In this document: positions 1-11,399 of the stretch, one piece after another
Position numbering within the stretch: the stretch's first letter is position 1
How the letters are laid out: each line of letters starts with the position of its first letter
Source: Onthophagus taurus
Taxonomy: Eukaryota > Arthropoda > Insecta > Coleoptera > Scarabaeidae
Assembly: GCF_036711975.1 (NCBI RefSeq)
Contig: NC_091971.1
Coordinates: forward strand, 18,235,501-18,299,500
Reading direction: 5' to 3'
Length of the DNA: 64,000 bases
Translations under genes and position numbers: made by a program
The notes under the pieces: model-generated
What the model saw: only the letters and a program-made list of their open reading frames with translations
The model's database searches: none
What the model was told of the DNA's origin: nothing

Positions 1-1180
1 TAAATCATATTCTTTCTGACCAAACCATTGAAGAAAAAATAACAAACGTTCAACAACATTTAACTAAATTAAAAAGTGATTTAGAAGAAAACGTTGTGCC
101 TTTACCCCTTTTGGTGATTACGAAACAATTAACAAAAAATCCTAAAGAATATTCAGAAAAGAATGCTTTAACCCACGTTCAAGTAGCTTTACGTTATAAT
201 TCTAAAGGTGGTAAACAATTACAAAACGGCGATACAGTTCCTTATATAATATGCGAAGATGGAACATCGAACGCAGCTACACAACGCGGTTATCACATCG
301 AAGAATTTAAAAATTCAACAACGTTAAAATTAGATGTTAAATATTATTTAGCCCAACAAATTCATCCTGTTATTTCAAGATTATGTAGTCCAATACCGGA
401 ATTAGACTCATATCAAATTGCAAATTGGCTTGGTTTGGATACAACACATTTTAAGAAACCTAATAATAACGAATCCTCTTCAATCAACAAAAATGATATG
501 GTTCAATATAATGATGAGATTCGATATCGAAATTGCGAGCCTTTTATTTTTACGTGTTATTTTTGTAAACATTTGAATACAATAACCGATTTGATTATGG
601 ATAATCAACCATTTTTAAATAAGTGTATGAACCAAGAGTGTAGTGTCAGACCTTTGGATTATTTAGGAAACGTTCAAAACCAACTTTCTCTAGCTATAAA
701 TAAATATATAAGAAAATTTTATCAATTTGAAATGACATGTGAGGATCCATCTTGTACATATGACACGAATCATGTTTCAACGCGAATATTCAATAAATAT
801 ACAGTTTGTAAAATGTGTAATGAAGCAGTTATGTATGTTAAGTATCCAGCTAAAGATCTTCATATGCAATTGATGTATTTTCAAAAGTTGGTTGATGTTG
901 GTAAACATTCTAAAAGTAAGTTGTACAAAAATGTATTATGTTTCATATTTAATTTATTTTTTTTAAAGAACATTTGGTTAATTCATCATTAGAAGTAGGT
1001 TACAATGCTTTAAAAGAAACCGTTGATAGAATGTTGATACATTCAAATTTTAATGTTATAAATTTGGAAGAAATGTTTGCGCCGTTTGCGCATAAAAAAG
1101 AATACAATGGAAAAACATTGGAAACAACTAAAATTGAAGATGAAGATTTTGATGATCCTGAAGAAAACGATGATGAGTAA
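1..1180 (+). CDS. POLA1: DNA polymerase alpha catalytic subunit, C-terminal part (5' partial)
   Basis: This is the end of the large subunit of the polymerase alpha-primase complex, which starts Okazaki fragments in the nucleus. The reading frame is open from the left edge (codons from base 3), so the start lies outside the window. Exon 3-915 joins exon 969-1180 across a 53-bp GT-AG intron (916-968); the split codon AAA keeps the frame. The family's end-of-polymerase block (ITKQLTKNP, HVQVALR) is followed by the C-terminal zinc module: CYFC and CMNQEC, then CEDPSC and CKMC, the two four-cysteine sites that bind the B subunit and primase. The protein ends in an acidic tail (DEDFDDPEENDDE). Stop TAA is at 1178-1180. 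No defect is visible. The family assignment is secure. Confidence 0.95.
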
Positions 1181-1738
1181 AATCGTATTGTTTTTTATTA
1201 ATGTGAGATTTATTTTTAAAAGAACTATTTTAATTTATACTTGTAGTGAAGATTAAATATATTTTTTTTGTATGTAAAGTTTTTATTCTTGACACGTCAT
1301 TTCATAAAGTTAAACTTAACACATTCAGTGCTCACAAAGTTGGTGAAAACTGCACTGAACGTCTTAAAGAATAAGTGGGGTTACAGAAGTAAGGACTAAT
1401 GAAGAAGTAAATGGAAATAAGAGGTTCTCTAATATTATTATCTAATTATATTTAGAATGAATACATTGCGAAAACGCCTTAGGGATTAAACCGATGTCTA
1501 CTGATTATAAAATTTTGAAAATTGTTAGTTATATAACGCATGTTTTTCTCTGTCCATTCAAAGTTTCCTTGCTTATATTATAATATCTAGCTGATATAGC
1601 GTACTCGGCTATAACGTACATCGATTGGGTTTGGTTAAAAAAAAATTACTCTAAGGTTAGAGTATTTTCATCTTAGAATTCATTTGTTGTTGGCTAACTA
1701 ACTTATAAGTGCCTAAAATTTAGAGAAATTTTCGTTCT
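1181..1738. other. Intergenic, nothing recognised
   Basis: AT-rich sequence downstream of the polymerase gene. I see no coding similarity, repeat or RNA gene. Confidence 0.5.
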
Positions 1739-2250
1739 TTGTTTACTGGGTATCAATTTGATTTGAAATTCAAAGTGAAATTTTTCAAGCATCAATCAGT
1801 AGAAGAAAAATATTGCGAAAACTGCGACTTCTACGATATGGATCAACAGAAAGGAATACTAGAAGCATATCAAGATGAATCACATAAAATGCTTTTATTG
1901 TGGGATGAAGAGTTGGGACGAAAACAGAAAATCTTACTTTTAGTGGACAACTCTGCTGCTCACTACTGTAAAAATATATTAGGAAAATTGATTAAAAAGT
2001 CGGATGATGGGAAAAAATTAGTACCATCGTTATTGGATTCCATTTGAATACGATTTGACCGTTGCTGAATCACTACGATGAAACAACAGTATGGTGCTGA
2101 TTGGTTGTAAAGTCATGTTGGTGGTCCATTTGCAACAGAAAAATTACTTGGGTTGGAAAACTTTGTTGATATTGACAAAGATCTCGTTACATCGGAGGAA
2201 ATGCATGTTTACCTACTTATTTGGAAGCTATGTAAGGTATTAGAACAGTC
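1739..2250 (+). pseudogene. Tigger/pogo-like DDE transposase fragment
   Basis: The frame at 1739-2047 carries a motif typical of the DDE_1 (pogo/Tigger/jerky) transposase core: WDEELGRKQKILLLVDNSAAH-like order, with the aspartate of LLVDNSAAH at the expected second catalytic position. Beyond 2047, further pieces with frame changes can be read (a phrase resembling ENFVDIDKDLVTSEEM), as in the C-terminal part of such transposases. There is no N-terminal DNA-binding part and there are no inverted repeats around it. It is an old, truncated copy. The assignment rests on motif resemblance only. Confidence 0.5.
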
Positions 2251-3299
2251 GAGTCGTTAAACACATGGAACAGTCTGCAAATATTAGTGACGATATTTTA
2301 AACTCGGCATTTAAATTCGTACATATTTTTATTTTTTGAATAACACTTTTTGATAATGAAACATCCTTTGCATTTCCTGCTCAACCGTAGTGTTTGGCCG
2401 AAGATTTACAAATCTAGAAAAATATTCTAGGAGAAATTATTTTATTTTACATAGTGTCCGTGACGCTGAAATAGAATCGTTTGACATAAATTGTGCTTTT
2501 ACCATTAGTAAACTTTAATATGGGGAACTGACCAATACTGTTATTCATTATGTATTGTTTTTATTGATTGAGACGTAATACTAATAGACTAGTAGTAGAA
2601 GATGTCTCAAATTCGATGTTATCGTAGGCTATCTCAGATTTTTTTGACCAATCATGGTTTGTAATAAAAAAAATGAAGTTTAATACTAAATCTCGAAAAT
2701 GAGACATGGAATAAATTTTCTCGTCACGCCACTCTATTATTGGTAAAAAGTTACCAATATTTAATATTTTGTATTGAATATTCTAAAACAATAAGAAATA
2801 GACCTGTCAAACCCTATATTTTTGTAATCAGCGGTTGTTTCCATTTCAAAAAAATGAAAATTGTCATAATATTTCAAAATCTAAAACCGAAATAATTTTT
2901 TTGGCTACGTCATCAAATTCTCGATAAAAAGGTGTCATATAATGTCTTAGCTATAACACTGCACCTATAATAATAACCAAGATAATTGCACTTGCTGGTT
3001 TTACGATATTTTCAATTTTGGCCTCTAGGGGAAAAACAAAAGACGATAACGCTTTGACGTTTTCGACATTGGAATTTATTAAAAAAAAAACGGGACATGT
3101 AAACTACTTTTTTTTCTAACTCGTATAGTTTCGGACATACATAGCCTATTCGTACATCGAATTTGAACCAGTCTGTACATAACAAGAGTCGGTCAGTTAT
3201 CATTAGAAGCTGAAAGGTACCCGGCTGATTGTCATCAAATCATTGTCTGATGAGTATCTCCAAGTTTATGCGATACATTGACAAGTCTTGAAAATGTAT
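2251..3299. other. Intergenic, nothing recognised
   Basis: AT-rich stretch with short chance ORFs only. No motif or repeat structure stands out. Confidence 0.4.
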
Positions 3300-3510
3300 A
3301 GTTAATATAAGTACGAAGGCTTTCACGGCCGGTGTAAATTAAACTAAAATTAAAACTAAGTAAGTGATCCGTCACTTCGAACCAGTTTCTGAAGAAGGTT
3401 GCAACATGGCATCCGAAACATCAAACCTTTTATTAAAAGACGCACGGCAAAACCCGAAAGTTTCTAGTGTTAGTTCTAATTTTAGTTTAATTGTATGGTT
3501 AATATTCAAG
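3300..3510 (+). repeat. Possible Penelope-like element tail
   Basis: The block with AAGGCTTTCACGGCCGGTGT, followed about 80 bases on by a phrase reading GAAGAAGGTTGCAACATGGC, resembles the end region often seen in insect Penelope-like retroelements. This is recall of a sequence style, not a domain match. A separate Penelope-type reverse-transcriptase fragment lies at 20185-20418. Confidence 0.25.
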
Positions 3511-3695
3511 ATGTATTAAGAATATATTGATTCTCATTATAATATTGATCTTTTATTAGATCTTTATCATTTTTGGTCCAGAGTCATTATGATTTTCGAT
3601 GTATGCAGTTTTAGGATTTTTTGAAATATTTAACCAAATTAATTATAGGTGGTGTTTTAAACTTTGAAGAGAATTAAATTTTGTCTATCTTTATA

Positions 3696-4878
3696 CAGGG
3701 TGTTTCGGGGACTCGGGGAACAAATGTAACCACATATACTAGAGTGAAAATGATGACGATTCATGTAAAAAAAATTAATAAATGTCCTCACATTGTAAAG
3801 ATACAGACCATCAAAGCTAGGAAATTTTAACACATTTTTCTAAATATCTTAAACACTATTTATGGTAAAGCGTTGAAATTTGGTATAGTGTAAACTAATA
3901 TCACGTAAAATCACTAGGCAATTTTTGAGTTGGATCGGTACGCGGGAACAATGCTATACAGGCTGTTCCTAAAGTTTGTTTGATCAGAACTTTTTTATTC
4001 TATCAAAACCCTACATTTATTTTTGCAGTTTCTAATAGTAAATTTAGTTTAAAAACTTTTATCACTCTTAGAGAACATTGATAAAAACCACCGTTTTCGT
4101 ATTAAATGCAAAAATGTTAGGTTCCGAATTCAATAACACTAAAAAAAAAAATAAATAATCTGAATTGGCAATGACAAGTGAAAATCGAACTGAGCTGTCA
4201 TAACTAATATGTATGCAACATGTCCAAGTGTAGATTTAGCTAAATCACATTTTTAATTTGTTTTAGTTGGTTTAATAAAAGAATGCAAAAACAATAAATT
4301 AAAAATCAACAAAATATAAACAAAAAAACGACAACACTAACAGGAATAATAAAAAAGGTACATAAAATTACAAGACAAGTAATAAAAAATACTAAAGGAA
4401 ATGTTCAAAAACTTAGATTTCTTTTTTTTTAGTGCTATTATTGAAATCGGAACTCAACATTTTTGCATTTAACACAAAACCGGTGATTTTTATCAATATT
4501 ATCTAAGAGTAATAAAAGTTTCTAAACTAAATTTACTATTAGAAACTGCAAAAATAAATGTAGGGTTATGATGGAATAAAAAAGTTGTGAGCAAACAAAC
4601 TTTAGGAACAGCCTGTATAGTATTGTTCCCGCGGACCGATCCAACTCATAAATTGCCTAACGATTTTACATCACATTGATTTATACTGTACCAAATTTCA
4701 GCGCTTTACTGTAAATAGTGTTTAAGATATTTGGAAAAATGTGTTAAAATTTCTTAACTTTGATGGCCTGTATCTTTGAAATTTGAAGACTTTTACTAAT
4801 TTTTTTTACATGAATCGTCATCATTTTCACTCTAGTATATGTGGTTAAATTTGTTCCCCGAGTCACCGAAACACCCTG
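3696..4878. mobile_element. Non-autonomous mariner-type element with ~440-bp inverted repeats
   Basis: The ends read CAGGGTGTTTCGG...and its inverse, flanked by TA on both sides (3694-3695, 4879-4880), the mariner target duplication. The two arms (about 3696-4140 and 4433-4878) are imperfect inverted copies of each other along their whole length. The centre is AT-rich and non-coding. A second, truncated member of the same family is at 48839-49215. With no transposase it must have been moved by a related autonomous element. Confidence 0.85.
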
Positions 4879-5130
4879 TAAAGAGGTCGCTTTAATTATT
4901 TTTAAATAATTCTTATTAAACGAATTTTTAATAATTATTAATAATAATTAGGCATTTAAAGTTTTTAAATAAATAAAGTTTTAATTGTTATAAATTTTAT
5001 TTTTTTTATTATTTAGAGTTTTAGCATTTAGACTTACAAACGTACATAAACTAAAGTATTGAGATTTATTGGTATCGTGTGCAAAACGGAGAATAGTACC
5101 GTGTGTAGAAAAACGTGCTGTGTGAAAAAC
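4879..5130. other. 3' flank of metallothionein copy 1
   Basis: AT-rich. On the minus strand it contains the likely 3' UTR and poly(A) signal region of the metallothionein gene at 5131-5468. The phrase around the T-rich block resembles the 3' flanks of the other two copies. Confidence 0.4.
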
Positions 5131-5468
5131 TTAACACTCACAACTACATTCACATCTATACTTTACTTCCCCGGATTCTGTTACAATCTTTTGGGCGGTT
5201 TCTAAAGTACAAACGCAATTACAAACACATTCAACGCAATTTTTTCCGGATTTGTTGGTACATCTACAGACGCATTCGCATTCTTTTTTGCCATCAGGAG
5301 TTTCAAGAGTGCACATTTTTTTCAAAGTACAAGACCCATCTTCGGTTTTGGTACCTAAAAGCAATTATAAAAAATTTTGTTTATATTATTAAATTATTAT
5401 GTGTACTAAATTTTTTAAGTATTATCTATGTATTATTTACCTTTGCAACAAGCTGTTGTTGTAGACAT
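5131..5468 (-). CDS. Metallothionein-like protein, copy 1
   Basis: A small cysteine-rich metal-binding protein, probably a cytosolic metallothionein. Exon 1 is 5441-5468 (ATG at 5466-5468) and exon 2 is 5131-5354, joined across an 86-bp GT-AG intron that splits a GGT codon. The product is 83 residues with 17 cysteines, mostly in C-x-C runs (CECVCRC, CVCNCVC, CECSCEC), arranged as a short N-terminal CC and three clusters. There are no aromatic residues except one Tyr near the end, as usual for metallothioneins. Stop is TAA at 5131. Copies 2 and 3 have the same two-exon plan, the same intron position and the same C-terminal block (TAQKIVTE.GEVKYRCEC). Metal binding is inferred from composition and from the metal-response elements upstream. 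Confidence 0.85.
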
Positions 5469-5547
5469 CTTTACTTCTTACTAAATGTTGGATGTTTGTA
5501 TACAGAGAGAACTTTCTTGTTTATGAAGTGGGAAGAAACCTGTAGAA

Positions 5548-5653
5548 TTTATATACTAAACGAGAAACGAAATATAAACGAGTGCATTTTTGTATTGGTG
5601 CTGTGCGCAAAAACGTTCCTAGTGAACAAACTCGAATAATCCGAGCTCTTATC
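5548..5653 (-). promoter_or_regulatory. Metallothionein copy 1 promoter: TATA, two MRE cores, GATA
   Basis: On the minus strand, going upstream of the gene: TATATAAA at 5548-5555, metal-response-element core TGCACTC at 5580-5586, core TGCGCAC at 5603-5609 (consensus TGCRCNC), and GATAAG at 5648-5653. The MRE is the site bound by the zinc-finger factor MTF-1. The same order and spacing recur in front of copies 2 and 3. Confidence 0.75.
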
Positions 5654-5655
5654 AG

Positions 5656-6003
5656 TATAAACACCAATTCGTTCGGTTTTGGGCTACGCTACGAATATAA
5701 CGTGGTTTGGCTCTTTTTTTATCCAATTAATTTTTTTTAATCGATTTACTTTGAAATTGTTCTAGGATAACAAAATAGCGGTAGAAAGTCGAAGTCATTA
5801 GAGTTATCTCCGATATTTATAGTTAACTCTTTATTTAAATAATAAATAGAATATTATAAAAACCCACCCTCACCACCCCAGAAGCTAGGTATTATGACTA
5901 TAACATTTTTACCAAATAATATGTAAGGTTTTGTACTTTCTAATTGAACTATGTTCTAAAAGTATTAAAATACAATAATATAATTAACAACATATAAAAA
6001 TGG
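5656..6003. other. Intergenic, nothing recognised
   Basis: AT-rich upstream flank of metallothionein copy 1. The part up to about 5720 is still similar to the flank of copy 2; the rest shows nothing. Confidence 0.4.
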
Positions 6004-6447
6004 TATAGTAGAAACCACGAGAGCTGGCAGTGACAGATCGCTTAGAAATGGTATGAATCAAGATATGGACGTACGACTTAGATTATTTCACCACATACAT
6101 TTAAATGTAGGTTACGTTAGTAATGGAGGTTATATGTCAAACATTGTCAAAAATATTATTTAATGATTTTCCTTTCAAAGAAAACATTTTCGGCTTGTGA
6201 AAACACTGACAGATTCATGACAACGCTCACAAGACGTTTCGATTTGAGGTTATAATTATAGAGTTACATCCCTTAGAAGAACAGACGTACTTTTTCGACG
6301 TGGCCATTTGAATTGGACAGCAGACATATTAAACTAATGCTATCTCTTTCTAACACACATTACTCTCTAGCGGTTTGTGAACTACGTATGGCATTTGTAA
6401 GAGCGGAAAATGATGATTTACTGCCAGCTCTCGTGGCGTCTACTATA
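6004..6447. mobile_element. Short inverted-repeat element (MITE)
   Basis: Terminal inverted repeats of about 28 bp begin TATAGTAGA and contain CACGAGAGCTGGCAGT. They lie at 6004-6031 and, inverted, 6420-6447. The interior is non-coding. The TA at each outer end could be the target duplication. The superfamily is not clear. Confidence 0.65.
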
Positions 6448-6841
6448 TTTGGAATTCTGATGGAATTTTAAAAGTTAAGTCGGAGTTAAATGAAGAATCT
6501 GGTGTTCAGCCTGTTCAATGATAACTAGAGCTAAATCAATTATCGATAAATTTCTCATTAATGTTTTTCAATCCTTCTTATTCCTCATATTTGCGTTAAG
6601 AATTCTTTGAAATTTTAAACCTGGCATGCTTTAATCGTGACGAAATCTGTTACAAATCCTGATTAGTTACACATTTTGATGTTATTATTTTCGTATATAT
6701 TTGACTTAATTATTCCCAATATCTCCAGGATTTTCTAAGGTTGTATATAGTCATAAGTACAGAAAAGAAGTTAAAGGATGTTGATCATTATTATGGTTAA
6801 ATTGGCTTGCAATTTAAATTAATATAATAATAATATAAAAT
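6448..6841. other. Intergenic, nothing recognised
   Basis: AT-rich gap between two transposons. No feature seen. Confidence 0.4.
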
Positions 6842-8481
6842 AATGGTGATTCATTAGCTCTATGACAAACTTTGGCAGATGAAAGGTGATGCGATTCTAA
6901 GGAAAAAATGTTATATGAATATGGGTCCGATTCATTTTGGTTAAAGAGTTACAAGCCTTTGAAAATTTTACACAGTTTAATAGGCAAATGAAAATGTAAC
7001 ATAAAAAATAAGTTTAAAAGTTACAAAAATTGTTCGAAATGTCCGCCTTCAGCTTGAATGCACGCTTCACATCGACGAAGGAAAGATTTGCAACAATCGC
7101 AACAATAATTATGAAACACAAATACAGAGTTGGCTGTGATAACAAAACTGAGTTCTTTATGTCAAACATTTCAATTTACTCTATTCTGTGTGTTTCAAAG
7201 TTTATAATTGTCAGAGTTTTGATCGAAAACGAAAATGCATGTATTTACGACTGAAGAATATGCAGATATTATTTTTGTATACGGGCTTTGTAACGGAAAC
7301 GCTCGGCAAGCAGCAAGAGAATACCTTCGTAGGTTTCCAAATAGACATCAACCTGCCCATACAGTGTTTAATGCATCATTTCGCAGACTGAGAGAAACAG
7401 GTAACCCCGCTCCACTACATTCCGTTCGTCCCCATGATGTGAATGTACAAAATGAAGAACGTGTTATTGATTTAGTACTTGACGACCCTTCAATTAGTAC
7501 ACGGCGTACAGCGAGCATGTTACAAATATCCCAAAGTTTTGTATGGCGTGTATTGAATCGAGAAATGTTACATCCGTTTCATCGCCAAAATGGTCAAGCA
7601 TTACATCCTGGAGATACTGAGCAACGCTTAGCATTTTGCCACTGGATTATTCAGCAACATGCTCAAAATAATAACTTCATTTCCCAAGTTCTGTGGTCTG
7701 ATGAAGCGTGTTTCACCAGGGACTGCATAAATAATTATCATAACGAATATGTGTGGTCCTTGCAAAATCCACATGCAATTAGACCAGGAAGATTTCAGCA
7801 ACGGTTTAGTGTAAACGTTTGGGGTGGCATTTTTAACATTTCTTTGCTACCTGTATGGGTGATAAATGAACGCTTAAATGCAAATATGTACAGAAATTTC
7901 TTGAGACATAACCTTTTCGATTTTATCGACGACGTACCACTTAACATCGTTCAAAATATGTGGTATCAGCACGATAGTGCACCACCACATCGAGGAAGAG
8001 AAGTCATCGCTTGGTTACATGAACATTTTCCAAACAAATGGATTGGCAATGGAGGTCCAATAGTCTGGCCACCACGATCCCCAGATCCAAATCCGCTGGA
8101 TTATTATTTCTGGGGACACATGAAGCAGCTTGTGTACCATGTAGAAATTACTACCCGTCAGCAACTACTGGACAGAATTCAAGATGCAGCTAATAGCATA
8201 CGGAATGATCCAAATATCATACGTCGTGTGATAGAATCTTTACTTCGTCGATGTGAGGCGTGCATTCAAGCTGAAGGCGAACATTTCGAACAATTTTTGT
8301 AATTTTTAAACTTATTTTTTATGTTACATTTTCATTTGCCTATTAAACTGTGTAAAATTTTCAAAGGCTTGTAACTCTTTAACCAAAATGAATCGAACTC
8401 ATATTCATATAACATTTTTTCCTTAGAATCGCATCACCTTTCATCTGCCAAAGTTTGTCATAAAGCTAATGAATCACCCTG
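6842..8481 (+). mobile_element. Autonomous DD41D mariner-type transposon, copy 1
   Basis: About 200-bp terminal inverted repeats bracket one long ORF. The left arm runs from 6842 to about 7043 and the right arm from about 8282 to 8481, sharing GGTGATTCATTAGC and long stretches inward. The last base of the left end and the flanking TA have changed, so the element is not brand new. The repeats begin just outside the ORF, and the inverted repeat includes the end of the coding region. Confidence 0.88.
7235..8302 (+). CDS. DD41D mariner-family transposase with DUF4817-type N-terminus
   Basis: A 355-residue uninterrupted transposase. The N-terminus (FTTEEYADIIFVYGLCNGNA..., about residues 1-60) is the helix-turn-helix type called DUF4817 in insect proteins. 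A second HTH follows (STRRTASMLQISQSFVWRVL, about 90-110). The catalytic core has D1 in WSDEACF, D2 in QHDSAPPH and D3 in PDPNPLDYYFWG. Counting from D2 to D3 gives 41 residues between them, so this is a DD41D enzyme rather than the classical DD34D mariner. It acts by cut-and-paste at TA sites. The start ATG at 7235 fits the homologues below. This copy could still encode an active enzyme; the other three copies in the window are broken. Confidence 0.9.
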   Translation: MHVFTTEEYADIIFVYGLCNGNARQAAREYLRRFPNRHQPAHTVFNASFRRLRETGNPAPLHSVRPHDVNVQNEERVIDLVLDDPSISTRRTASMLQISQSFVWRVLNREMLHPFHRQNGQALHPGDTEQRLAFCHWIIQQHAQNNNFISQVLWSDEACFTRDCINNYHNEYVWSLQNPHAIRPGRFQQRFSVNVWGGIFNISLLPVWVINERLNANMYRNFLRHNLFDFIDDVPLNIVQNMWYQHDSAPPHRGREVIAWLHEHFPNKWIGNGGPIVWPPRSPDPNPLDYYFWGHMKQLVYHVEITTRQQLLDRIQDAANSIRNDPNIIRRVIESLLRRCEACIQAEGEHFEQFL

Positions 8482-9573
8482 CAAAATTGTTTATTAGCAC
8501 TAGAAATGCTACATCGAAGTTGGTAAAAAGATTAAAATCTAAAACTATTACTATTTATTTATAAAATGGCGACCCAGCCATCCCAAACCATCCGTCAAAT
8601 GGTTGCATCAAATCTTGTTCTGGAACATCAGAATATACATATAGAGTCAACAATTAAAAAAGTACGATGTGGTTAATGGCAGTAGATTACTTGGAATGTG
8701 AGGTATCGAAGTAAGAGAAGTCTGGAATTTAATGCCCCTTCAATGTGTTAAAACCATGTATACGTCAGTGGAAATGAGGCGAACTCCGAGGATTGAGCAT
8801 AATGAACAATGAATGAATGAATCTCCTCAAAGCGCTAAAAAATATATTAGTGGCCAAGTTTGAAATTAAGCTCAGATGGGTAGCTATACAAATAAAAATC
8901 TTCGATTGAGTCTGACTTTGAAAAAGCAGAGATACTTCTTGATCCAAGAAACTGTTCAAAATTAATTCATTTAAACGCTCGTGTACGGAAAAAGAGCGTG
9001 TTTATAATCAAAGGATAAAGTAGAGTGTTTAGAACCTTCCTACCATATTTTGGATGAGTCTTTTGGAGTGTCGACTTGATTTTGTCTGCACGACGTATCC
9101 TTTGAAATGTCTACACAAGACTTCTTAAATTCTGCCAATATTTAACCCAGTAATAGGGTTAGCGAGGAAATCGTTTATAGGCTTTAATTGATTCAATATG
9201 GTTTTAATACTTTCTAATAGAATAACAAGAGGTGTAACGGCACAAAGTTAAGCACAAGTTAAATTTATATTGACTTGAATAAATTGGTCTTGAACCTATT
9301 AGAAGCAAGTAAGGCGCAATGAATAGTTATTGTTGTCTAGTATCTTCAATTCAGAGATTTCTGATTCATTCTGCGACACAAAAAATCTTCGTCCATTCTT
9401 ATCAGAACTATCTTGTTAATTTTAATAATTACTTATTAAAAGGAAACTAGAGTTTTGAAATAAGTTGTTTTTACAATTATAATTATTTTTATTTCTTTTT
9501 ATTATTGCATTTAGAGTTACAAATTTTAATACAGCTATTAATTGGTGCCGTAGTTAACTAGATTACGAAAATC
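8482..9573. other. Intergenic, nothing recognised
   Basis: About 1.1 kb of AT-rich DNA between the mariner element and metallothionein copy 2. No ORF of note. The last 90 bases hold a likely poly(A) signal (AATAAA on the minus strand near 9489) for the metallothionein gene. Confidence 0.4.
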
Positions 9574-9968
9574 TTAGCATTCACAAGTACATTCACATCT
9601 ATACTTTACTTCCCCGGTTTCTGTTACAATTTTCTGTGCGGTTTCTAAAGTACAAACACAATTGCAAACGCATTCCATGCAATCTTTCCCGGATTTATTG
9701 CAACATCTACAGATGCATTCGCATTCTTTTTTGCCATCAGAAGTTCCGATAATGTACATTTTTTTCAAAGTACAAGATCCTTCTTCATATTTAGTACCTA
9801 AAAGTAATAATAAAAAAATTGTAAAAAGGTTGATTAATTTTTTTTAATCAAAAGGAGCAATTTTTAATATATTAAGCTTGAAAGATTTATACTAAAATTT
9901 TATATCAAATTTTTCAAAGTATAATTTATTTATTATTTACCTTTGCAACAAGCTGATGTTGTAGACAT
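9574..9968 (-). CDS. Metallothionein-like protein, copy 2
   Basis: Same two-exon gene as copy 1: exon 1 is 9941-9968 and exon 2 is 9574-9797, with the intron (9798-9940) in the same codon. The product is 83 residues with 17 cysteines. It has lost one cysteine of copy 1 (KKMC is now KKMY) but gained another (CRCCNKSG). The C-terminal third is almost identical to the other copies. Stop is TAA at 9574. Together with copies 1 and 3 it forms a tandem family on one strand. Confidence 0.85.
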
Positions 9969-10047
9969 TTTTATTTCTCACTTTATGTTGTATGATTGAA
10001 TACGAAAAGAAATTTTTTGTTTATGAAGTGAGAAGAAATCTGTAGAA

Positions 10048-10152
10048 TTTATATACTAAATCAAAAATTAAATAAAACGAGTGCATTTTTGTATTGGTAC
10101 CGTGTGCAAAAACGTTCCTAGTGAACAAACTTGGATGAACCAGGTTCTTATC
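10048..10152 (-). promoter_or_regulatory. Metallothionein copy 2 promoter: TATA, two MRE cores, GATA
   Basis: TATATAAA lies at 10048-10055, MRE core TGCACTC at 10079-10085, core TGCACAC at 10102-10108, and GATAAG at 10147-10152, all read on the minus strand. The layout matches copy 1 to within a few bases. Confidence 0.75.
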
Positions 10153-10159
10153 AGCATAA

Positions 10160-10565
10160 ACACCAATTTCATTCGGTTTTGAGCTCCAGTATAAATATAA
10201 CGTGGTTTGCAGTTTTTATCCATTTCGCTTTTTTTTTAATCAATGTACTTTTAAATGAAACAATTAATACATAACGGTTATAGAGGTATTAGAGAAGTGT
10301 TTTCAACAAGTAAATGAATATTCTAGATTTTCCTTTTTTTTGTTATTCGCTTAAAATATCTAAAACGCATCATCACTTTAAACGTTTTTACAAAATATAT
10401 TTTGATGATAAAACATTGACATTAAAGTGTTCTCATTCTTCTATCTAATAAAGGTTTTAAGCTTTCATTTGGTGGAACAGTTAACTTTTAGCTTACATAG
10501 ACGATTTTTTTAAATGTATGTTCTCCATTTTAATTTAAAAATTAATAGATAGTTGTCTTATATAA
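10160..10565. other. Upstream flank of metallothionein copy 2
   Basis: AT-rich, no feature seen. It ends at the TAA that flanks element A. Confidence 0.4.
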
Positions 10566-11399
10566 CACTAGTCTACAAAAAAAAATCATAAAATGTACAT
10601 TTGACGCCACTGTATTTTTCTTATGTAGTTTGGTCCCCTAAACTCAAAAATCACATTTAAAATTTTTTCTATGGATACGTTTTGGAGCTATAAATTTTTT
10701 TTTTTTTTTAGATGTACTTTGACTATTTGAAGCATATCTCGAGTTAGAGATGACCGATCTGGTGGTGCTATTCATCAAATTAAAGAGTATTGTATAGCCA
10801 ATAAATGGTATTAATGCTTATTCCAATCGGTTCGGTAGTTTTAAACTAATGGCCCATAATATGTGAAAAAAGAATTTTTTTAGACAAAATGTGAACCAAA
10901 AATTCATTCAATATCCGTGTAGAGTCGCAGAAAAATTCTTTTTTACTTTCTATGTAAGGTTTGCTCTTTTTAGAAGACAATAAGGTACACAGGATGAGAA
11001 TCGGTGGCGAAATTACCGGAAATTATGATCTTCTATATGTGAGAGCACAGCTTTTTCTTGTACAAGAAATTCCGCGCAAGTATACCGTTAGAAATTTTTA
11101 GGTTTCATGTTTCATACGTTTCTGAGATTTTACGTATAGGAGCTATTCTATTCATCACCGGTGTGAAGACAGCAGTAAAAGATAGCAGTAAAAATTTCCG
11201 ATGATACCCGAACGCCCATAGACGTCCGTAATACCGGACACACGGGGGCCCAATTTTTTCAAACAAAGAAACATTACATTATCAACTTAAGAAGTTAATT
11301 ACAGTATATTAAAAGTAATTAGACAAAATTAAAATATATTTATCACTAATATCAAGGTACAATCAGCAATTTTAATTAAAATAACTGGCTGCAGCTCCC

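Noticed and set aside
3245-3290. Possible hammerhead ribozyme: CTGATGAG with a GTATC/GATAC stem
   Set aside because: The conserved GAAA after the stem is missing (ATTGAC instead), so the catalytic core is not complete.
5115-5639. 174-codon plus-strand ORF opposite metallothionein copy 1
   Set aside because: Shadow of the spliced metallothionein gene and its promoter; it has no family resemblance.
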